Positions 58,505-64,000 of a stretch of DNA of 64,000 nucleotides are shown here, in pieces. A program made the position numbers and the translations under genes. How positions within the stretch are numbered: the first letter of the stretch is position 1; each line of letters starts with the position of its first letter. Under the pieces are notes generated by a model. The model was not told where the DNA came from, did no database searches, and saw only the letters and a list, made by a program, of their open reading frames with translations. The DNA comes from Croceicoccus sediminis (GTDB taxonomy: Bacteria > Pseudomonadota > Alphaproteobacteria > Sphingomonadales > Sphingomonadaceae): NCBI RefSeq assembly GCF_007570835.1, contig NZ_SUNC01000003.1:372001-436000 (forward strand), read 5' to 3'.

Positions 58505-59950
58505 TCAGTCACCGAGCGGTCCTTCGTCCGCGGGCAGTGCTCCGAACCCTCCGCCCAGCGCCACGAAGAGCGTCGCGCGGTTCTGCAATTCGGCCCGGCG
58601 CGTCGCGATCAGGGTCTGGCGCGCTTCGAAAAGGTTGCGTTCGGCATCCAGCACTTCGAGATAGTCGGCCACACCTTCGCGGTATCGCAGGCGGGCGATG
58701 CGGGCGATCTTTTCCTGTGCGGTTACGGCACGGTCCAGCGTTGCGACCTGTTCGGCAAGATAGCGTCGCGCGGCCAGCGCGTCGGCGACTTCGCGAAAGG
58801 CGTTCTGCACGGCAAGGTCGTAGTTAGCCACTTCCTCCACTTCCAGCGCCCTGGCGAAGTCGAGGTTCGCCTCGCGCGCGCCGAAGTCGAAGATCGGCAG
58901 CGAGATGCTGGGCCCAAAGCTCCACCCCAGGTTGTCCGATGAAAACAGGTCGCCCAGGTCGCTCGAACCGAACCCGGCCCTGCCGGTGAGCGAGATCGTT
59001 GGGAAAAACGCCGCCCGCGCCGCGCCGATATTGGCCCGCGCTACGCGAAGCTGTTCTTCCGCCGCGACGATGTCGGGACGGGCGAGCAGGAGATCGGACG
59101 GCAGACCCGCGTCCAGCCGCCCCGCATCGAGCTGTTGGGTCAGCGCACGGCCTTCGGGAAGGTCGGCGGGGATCGTCCCGCCGACCAGCACGGCCAGCTG
59201 GTTGCGAAGCTGTGCCGCAGCCAGTTTTTCGCTCGCCAGTTGCTGTTCCGCCTGCGTCAGAAGGGTTTCCGCCTGGCGGAACGGCAGGGCCGAAGTGACT
59301 CCGGCATCGAGCCTGCGCTTTGCGATACGCAGCCCCTCGCGCCTGCTTTGCGCGGTCGCCTCGGCGAGGGCGATCTGTTCTTCGGTTTCGAGAATCGCGA
59401 AATAGGTGTTCGCGGTATCGCGCACCAGCGAGAGGTAGAACGAACGCTGCGCGGCGACGGTGGACAGGTATTGCGCCCGCGCTGCCTCAGACAGGTTGGC
59501 CACCCGGCCCCAGAAATCGAGCTCGAAGCCGGTGACCCCCACGCCCACGTCATAACGGTTGAAGGTATTGGACGCGCTGTCCGGACCGCCCAAATTCGCC
59601 GTCCCCGATCGCGTGCGCGTCGCACTGCCGTCGGCCACGACTCCGGGCAGCCGGTCGCTGCGCTGGATGCGATATTGCGCGCGGGCCTGTTCGATCCGGG
59701 CGGTCGCGGCGACCAGATCGCGGTTATTGGCGAGGGCGCTGGCGATCAGCGCGTCGAGCCGGGGGTCGGTGAACCAGTCCCGATACGAAAGCTGCGACGC
59801 GGTAACCGACCCGTCAGGCGCCAGATCGCCGCCATAGGCAGGCGCGCTCGACAATTCGGGCCGCACGTGATCGGGGGCGAAGTTTGCACAGCCCGACAGG
59901 GCCAGCGTGGCGGCGGCAAGCAGCAGGCCGCCCTTTGCGCGGATCGTCAT
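58505..59950 (-). CDS. RND efflux outer-membrane lipoprotein channel (NodT/OprM family)
   Basis: The 481-residue lipoprotein begins with signal KGGLLLAAATLALSGC (lipobox LSGC) and is the outer-membrane exit duct of the tripartite pump. The OEP repeat appears twice (RDLVAATARIEQARAQYRIQ in the first half, ANIGAARAAFFPTISLTG in the second), with GFELDFWGRV and ISLPIFDFGAREANLDFARA as family marks. Its ATG overlaps the pump gene stop as ATGA. A longer in-frame reading upstream lies inside the pump gene and is rejected. It is the last gene of the operon. Confidence 0.95.
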   Translation of the reverse strand: MTIRAKGGLLLAAATLALSGCANFAPDHVRPELSSAPAYGGDLAPDGSVTASQLSYRDWFTDPRLDALIASALANNRDLVAATARIEQARAQYRIQRSDRLPGVVADGSATRTRSGTANLGGPDSASNTFNRYDVGVGVTGFELDFWGRVANLSEAARAQYLSTVAAQRSFYLSLVRDTANTYFAILETEEQIALAEATAQSRREGLRIAKRRLDAGVTSALPFRQAETLLTQAEQQLASEKLAAAQLRNQLAVLVGGTIPADLPEGRALTQQLDAGRLDAGLPSDLLLARPDIVAAEEQLRVARANIGAARAAFFPTISLTGRAGFGSSDLGDLFSSDNLGWSFGPSISLPIFDFGAREANLDFARALEVEEVANYDLAVQNAFREVADALAARRYLAEQVATLDRAVTAQEKIARIARLRYREGVADYLEVLDAERNLFEARQTLIATRRAELQNRATLFVALGGGFGALPADEGPLGD

Positions 59951-62900
59951 GCCGGGTCCTTTCCGTCCGCCGCCGGTTCGTTCAGATGGCCCGCCGCGTG
60001 CGGCTTTTTCCTGCTCAGCTTCCTGCGGACGATCAGATAAAGCACGGGGATGATGAAGATGCCGATCGCGGTGGCCGCGATCATGCCGCCCATCACGCCG
60101 GTGCCAACCGCGATGCGGCTGGCCGCACCTGCGCCGCTGGCAAGGACGAGCGGGACCATGCCCATGGTAAAGGCGAGCGAGGTCATGATGATCGGCCGAA
60201 GGCGCAGGCGCGCCGCAGATTTCACCGCATCGATCCGCGACTTGCCCTCTGCCTCTTCCTCGATCGCGAATTCCACGATCAGGATCGCGTTTTTCGCGGC
60301 AAGCCCGATGATCGTGATCAGGCCGACGTTGAAATAAACGTCCGCCGAAAGACCGCGCGCCATCGAAAACAGCACGCCGCCCAGAACCCCCATCGGCACG
60401 ATGAGCAGGACCGCCAGCGGCACCGACCAGCTTTCGTAAAGCGCGGCAAGCAGCAGGAAGACGACCACCACCGAAAGGCCAAGCAACATGCCGATCTGGC
60501 CCCCGGCCTGCTTTTCCTCGAACGACACGCCGGTCCATTCGAAATCGATACCGGTGGGGAGCTGCGATGCCAGCCGTTCCATTTCGGCGAGCGCCGCGCC
60601 CGAGGATTCGCCCGGCGCCGCCATGCCCGACAGCGTCATCGCCGGATATCCGTTGTACCGCGCCAGGCTGACGGGGGCGGCCGACCATTCCACGTCTGCG
60701 AATGCGCCGAACGGCACCAGTTCGCCCGACGCGTTCGGAATGCGCAGGGCCAGCACGTCTTCGGGCGTCATGCGATGGGATGCATCGGCCTGGATCAGGA
60801 CACGCAGGACCCGACCGTTGTAGTTGAAATCATTGGCGTATGCCGAACCGAAGTTGATCGACAGCGCGTTGTTCACGTCGGTCATCGACAGCCCCAAAGC
60901 ACGCGCCTGCAGCCGGTCGATGTCGATGTCGAGCGTCGGGCTGTCGCCCTGTTCCTCCGGACGCAGGTTCGCGATCAGCGGGCTTTGCGATGCCATGCCC
61001 AACAGCTGGTTGCGCGCGTCGAGCAGCGCCTCGCGGCCAAGGCCGGCGCGGTCCTCGATCTTCATCGTGAATCCGCTGGCCTCGCCAAGCGCCGGGATCG
61101 GCGGTGGCTGGATGACGAAGGCGATCCCGTTCTCAAGTTGGGAGAACACGCCGGTGGCCTTGGCCATCAGCGATTCGGCGCTGCTTTCGCTCGCGGTCCG
61201 CTCGCTCCAGTCCTTGAAGGTCGTGAACATTATCGCGTTGCTCTGCCCCTGGCCGAAAAAGCTGAAGCCCCGCACGACGATGATGTCTTGGGTCTCCTCC
61301 TGCGCCGTCCAGAACGCTTCCATCGGTTCGATCGATTCGTTCAGTCGCTCCTGCGTGGAGCCGGGCGCGGACTGGACCATGGAGATGAGGTAGCCCTGGT
61401 CCTCGTTGGGAAGAAACGCGGTCGGCAGGCGCATGAACAGCAGCAGCGTCACCGCGCCCAACGCCAGGAACACGGCCAGCGCCCGCATCGGGGCAGCAAG
61501 GATCCGGTCGTTCGCGCCGACGTACTTGCCGGTCATCTTGTCGAACCAGACGTTGAACCGGCCCAGCAGGCGCTTGGCGCGCCATTGCAGTACGGCCAGC
61601 CTGCCGCGCCATCCCTCACCCTGCGGCGGCGTGTCGGACAGGCCTTCGCCCCCGTGGTCATCTGCCTTCAGCAGCGTGGCGCAGAGCGCGGGCGTCAGCG
61701 AAAGGGCAAGAACCGCGGAAAAGAAGATCGAGATCGCCAGCGTGACCGAGAACTGGCGGTAGATGCCGCCGGTCGATCCCGGAAAGAACGCCATCGGCAG
61801 GAACACCGCGACAAGCACGAGCGTGATGCCGACGATCGCGCCGGTGATCTGATCCATCGCCTTGCGCGTCGCCTGTAGCGGACCAAGCCCTTCCTCGCGC
61901 ATGATCCGCTCGACGTTTTCGATCACGACGATGGCGTCGTCGACCAGGATGCCGATCGCCAGCACCATGCCGAACAGCGACAGCACGTTGATCGTAAAGC
62001 CGAACAGCCACAGTCCAAGGCAGGCCCCAGCCAGTGCGATCGGAACGACGAGCGCGGGGATCACCGTGGCCCGCCACGATTGCAGGAACAGGTACATGAC
62101 GAGGAAGACGAGGATCATCGCCTCGATCAGCGTCTTGATTACTTCCTCGATCGAGGCCTGTACGAACGGCGTGGTGTCGTAGGGGATGGCCCAGCTGACA
62201 CCGGGAGGAAGCGCGTTTTCCAGTTCGGCAAGGCGCGCCTTTACCCCCGCCGCCGCGTCCAGCGCGTTGGCCCCCGTGGCAAGCTGCACGGCCATGCCGG
62301 CCATGGGTTTACCGTTCCATTCGGTCGAGACGGAATAGTCCTGCGCGCCCAGTTCGACTTTCGCCACATCGGCAAGCCGCACGACGGCACCGCCGGTATT
62401 GGCGCGAAGGATGATGTTCTCGAACTCCTCGACCGTGCTGAACCGTCCTTGGGAGGAGATTGTCGCGGTAATCTGCTGCCCCTCGACCGTTGGCAGGTCG
62501 CCGATCGCGCCGCTGGCGTTCTGCGAGTTCTGTTCGCGCACCGCGGCCAGGACCTGGGCCGGCGCCAGGTCGTACGATGCCAGCTTCTGCGGATCGAGCC
62601 AGATGCGCATGGCATATTGCGAACCGAACAGCATCACGTCGCCCACGCCGTTCACCCGGCGCAATTCGTCGACGACACGCTCCGAGGCGATATTGCCAAG
62701 GTTGGTCGCCGTCATGTCCGGGTTTTCGGACGTGAGTGCGACGATCATCAGGAAGCCGGTTTCGGCCTGACGCACGCTGATGCCCTGTTGACGCACCGCT
62801 TCGGGCAGGCGCGCCTCAACCGTGGAGAGCCGATTCTGTACGTCGGTCTGCGCGATATCGATGTCGGTCCCCGCCTCGAACGTCAGGGTGATGCTGGCCG

Positions 62901-63159
62901 TGCCGTTCGAAAGACTGGAAGAGGACATGTAGAGGAAGCCCTCCACCCCGTTCAGTTGCTGCTCGATCACCTGGGTAACGTTGCTTTCCAGCGTTTCGGC
63001 ATCGGCGCCGGGATAGACGACCGAGATCGTCAGTGAAGGCGGCGCGACCTGCGGATATTGTTCCACCGGCAAAGTGCGCAACGCAAGGACGCCCGCCAGC
63101 AGGATGCCGAGCGATACGACCCAGGCGAAAATGGGCCGGTCGATGAAGAAACGGGCCAT
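59947..63159 (-). CDS. RND multidrug efflux permease (HAE1/AcrB-like)
   Basis: The 1070-residue inner-membrane transporter is the proton-driven pump. It starts MARFFIDRPIFAWVVSLGIL, and the TM4 proton-relay Asp pair is in MVLAIGILVDDAIVVIENVE. Other AcrB-type marks are TLPVEQYPQVAPPSLTISVV, FLPNEDQGYLISMVQ, and NVGLITIIGLAAKNAILIVE with the TM10 Lys. Between TM6 and TM7 lies an extra segment (GGEGLSDTPPQGEGWRG) absent from AcrB. The order adaptor, pump, duct, with 3-nt and overlapping junctions, shows a single operon. Substrates are probably hydrophobic drugs or membrane-active compounds, by family. Confidence 0.96.
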   Translation of the reverse strand: MARFFIDRPIFAWVVSLGILLAGVLALRTLPVEQYPQVAPPSLTISVVYPGADAETLESNVTQVIEQQLNGVEGFLYMSSSSLSNGTASITLTFEAGTDIDIAQTDVQNRLSTVEARLPEAVRQQGISVRQAETGFLMIVALTSENPDMTATNLGNIASERVVDELRRVNGVGDVMLFGSQYAMRIWLDPQKLASYDLAPAQVLAAVREQNSQNASGAIGDLPTVEGQQITATISSQGRFSTVEEFENIILRANTGGAVVRLADVAKVELGAQDYSVSTEWNGKPMAGMAVQLATGANALDAAAGVKARLAELENALPPGVSWAIPYDTTPFVQASIEEVIKTLIEAMILVFLVMYLFLQSWRATVIPALVVPIALAGACLGLWLFGFTINVLSLFGMVLAIGILVDDAIVVIENVERIMREEGLGPLQATRKAMDQITGAIVGITLVLVAVFLPMAFFPGSTGGIYRQFSVTLAISIFFSAVLALSLTPALCATLLKADDHGGEGLSDTPPQGEGWRGRLAVLQWRAKRLLGRFNVWFDKMTGKYVGANDRILAAPMRALAVFLALGAVTLLLFMRLPTAFLPNEDQGYLISMVQSAPGSTQERLNESIEPMEAFWTAQEETQDIIVVRGFSFFGQGQSNAIMFTTFKDWSERTASESSAESLMAKATGVFSQLENGIAFVIQPPPIPALGEASGFTMKIEDRAGLGREALLDARNQLLGMASQSPLIANLRPEEQGDSPTLDIDIDRLQARALGLSMTDVNNALSINFGSAYANDFNYNGRVLRVLIQADASHRMTPEDVLALRIPNASGELVPFGAFADVEWSAAPVSLARYNGYPAMTLSGMAAPGESSGAALAEMERLASQLPTGIDFEWTGVSFEEKQAGGQIGMLLGLSVVVVFLLLAALYESWSVPLAVLLIVPMGVLGGVLFSMARGLSADVYFNVGLITIIGLAAKNAILIVEFAIEEEAEGKSRIDAVKSAARLRLRPIIMTSLAFTMGMVPLVLASGAGAASRIAVGTGVMGGMIAATAIGIFIIPVLYLIVRRKLSRKKPHAAGHLNEPAADGKDPA

Positions 63160-63162
63160 GGC

Positions 63163-64000
63163 TTATTGCGCCCCGGCGGGTGCGGCGTCTTCGGGCTTGG
63201 TCGCCTTTGCGGCAGGCTTCTTGTTGCCGACCGGGGCTTCAACCGGCTTTACCGGCGCGCCCGGGCGGATCTTCTGGAGATTGGAGACGATGACGACATC
63301 GCCTTCCTTCAGGCCGCTTTTCACCACCCACCGCTCCCCGATCATCGTGCCGAGCTGGATCGGACGTAGCTGGGCCAGGCCATCGGCATCGATGACAAAG
63401 ACCGAACCGCCGTTCTGATTGACCTGCACCGCGCGTTGGGGAACGGCGATGCCGTTGGCGATCGAGCCGACGAGGATGCGGGCCCGCACGAATTCGCCGG
63501 GCAGCAGGACGCCGTTGCCATTGGGAAACTCCGCGCGCAGTTCGACAGTGCCTGTTTCCTCGTCGACCGAGTAGGCGAGGAAGTCGATATAGCCGGGGAC
63601 GTCGTATTCCTCCCCGTCGGAGAACGTCAGGCGCACTTCGACAAGCTCGCCTTCCTTGTAGTCGATGTCGCCTGAATCGATCCCGTTGCGCACGGCCAGA
63701 AGCTCGCTCGCCGACTGGTTGAACGTCACATAGACGCGTTCGGTCTGCTCGATCTTCGTCAGTAGCGTGCCTTCCGCCTGGCTGACCAGCGCGCCTTCGG
63801 TAACCTGCGCGCGGCCGGCGCGGCCGGAAATCGGGGCACGGACGGTGGTATAGCCAAGCTGCAGGCTTGCCGCGTCCAGCTGGGCGCGGATTTCGGCAAC
63901 GCTGGCTTCGGCCTGCCGGGCGGCGGCGACCGCGGCGTCGTATTCCTGCGCGCTGATCGCGTCTTCGTCGACCAGCGGGCGATAGCGATCGACGACGGCG
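63163..64000 (-). CDS. RND efflux periplasmic adaptor (AcrA-like), 5' end outside window
   Basis: The last 278 or so residues of a membrane-fusion protein are visible; the start lies beyond the window. The alpha-hairpin end (YDAAVAAARQAEASVAEIRA) leads into the second lipoyl half (TTVRAPISGRAGRAQVTEGA), the beta-barrel (QTERVYVTFNQSASELLAVR) and the membrane-proximal domain (AVPQRAVQVNQNGGSVFVID). It ends with an Ala/Lys/Pro tail (NKKPAAKATKPEDAAPAGAQ). AcrA-like adaptors link the pump to the outer-membrane duct. The pump gene begins 3 nt after its TAA. Confidence 0.93.
   Translation of the reverse strand, partial: AVVDRYRPLVDEDAISAQEYDAAVAAARQAEASVAEIRAQLDAASLQLGYTTVRAPISGRAGRAQVTEGALVSQAEGTLLTKIEQTERVYVTFNQSASELLAVRNGIDSGDIDYKEGELVEVRLTFSDGEEYDVPGYIDFLAYSVDEETGTVELRAEFPNGNGVLLPGEFVRARILVGSIANGIAVPQRAVQVNQNGGSVFVIDADGLAQLRPIQLGTMIGERWVVKSGLKEGDVVIVSNLQKIRPGAPVKPVEAPVGNKKPAAKATKPEDAAPAGAQ

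Noticed and set aside
59951-60688. Upstream extension of the outer-membrane channel frame inside the pump gene
   Set aside because: The signal peptide and lipobox begin at 59950; the extension is a shadow of the pump gene.
59884-61878. A 664-codon plus-strand open frame opposite the RND pump
   Set aside because: Antisense to an intact pump gene; no recognisable domain.

Overview
The window is a gene-dense, GC-rich stretch of bacterial chromosome. It most likely comes from a sphingomonad (Alphaproteobacteria, Sphingomonadales; the Erythrobacteraceae or Sphingomonadaceae type). The placement rests on gene content: ChpT histidine phosphotransferase, the MipZ division ATPase, an alphaproteobacterial RpoH, a PgmG-type phosphomannomutase, Ugd, a TonB-ExbB-ExbD-ExbD cluster, DUF3422 and DUF3597 proteins, and a trigger factor with a lysine/alanine tail. 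It reads as core chromosome. I see no prophage, insertion sequence, CRISPR array or plasmid function. The one patch that looks accessory is about 5.7-6.7 kb, where an uncharacterised gene lies between degenerate repeats in less GC-rich DNA.

Layout. 0-2 kb: Mla phospholipid transport (mlaE-mlaF-mlaD, minus strand). 2.2-5.7 kb: valS and queE. 5.7-7.4 kb: an uncharacterised gene with repeats and a small acidic lipoprotein. 7.4-11.4 kb: HerA-like ATPase, then a TauE/SafE exporter with a TIGR02186-type partner. 11.5-14.1 kb: an NfrB-like glycosyltransferase overlapping a short envelope protein. 14.2-19.3 kb: nhaA, gloA, a TorF-type porin, a metallophosphoesterase and ugd. 19.3-21.1 kb: rnpB, an AmpD-like amidase and chpT. 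21.3-24.2 kb: lipoprotein, BON-domain protein, JAMM peptidase and rluD. 24.3-29.5 kb: rpoH, a CPA1 antiporter, mtgA, a CDF metal exporter and a degenerate polysaccharide deacetylase. 29.6-33.7 kb: proteostasis block tig, clpP, clpX, with tRNA-Leu upstream of tig. 33.9-40.5 kb: sppA, pyrB-pyrC' and small proteins, rpmI-rplT. 40.6-46.3 kb: SDR, gamma-glutamylcyclotransferase-like, hisN-type phosphatase, prs, glpX, hom. 47.7-50.4 kb: tonB-exbB-exbD-exbD. 50.5-58.1 kb: DEXH helicase, pgmG, J-protein and mipZ, panC, DUF3422. 58.5-64 kb: an RND tripartite efflux operon cut by the window end.

Shared themes are envelope upkeep (Mla, amidase, MtgA, SppA, porin, TonB energy transduction, RND efflux), protein quality control (Tig, ClpXP, RpoH), cell-cycle control (ChpT, MipZ) and sugar-nucleotide supply (PgmG, Ugd) that could feed the NfrB-like glycosyltransferase. 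Many genes overlap by a few bases (ATGA, GTGA, TGATG), so translational coupling is common.

Nothing here is a clear-cut new system. The points most worth following are the NfrB-like/short envelope protein pair, the polysaccharide deacetylase homologue that has lost its catalytic ligands behind a hairpin that may hide its ribosome binding site, three hairpins between exbB and exbD, an orphan terminator that suggests a small RNA near 53.0 kb, and a TGCA-N-TGCA motif shared between that locus and the porin promoter region.
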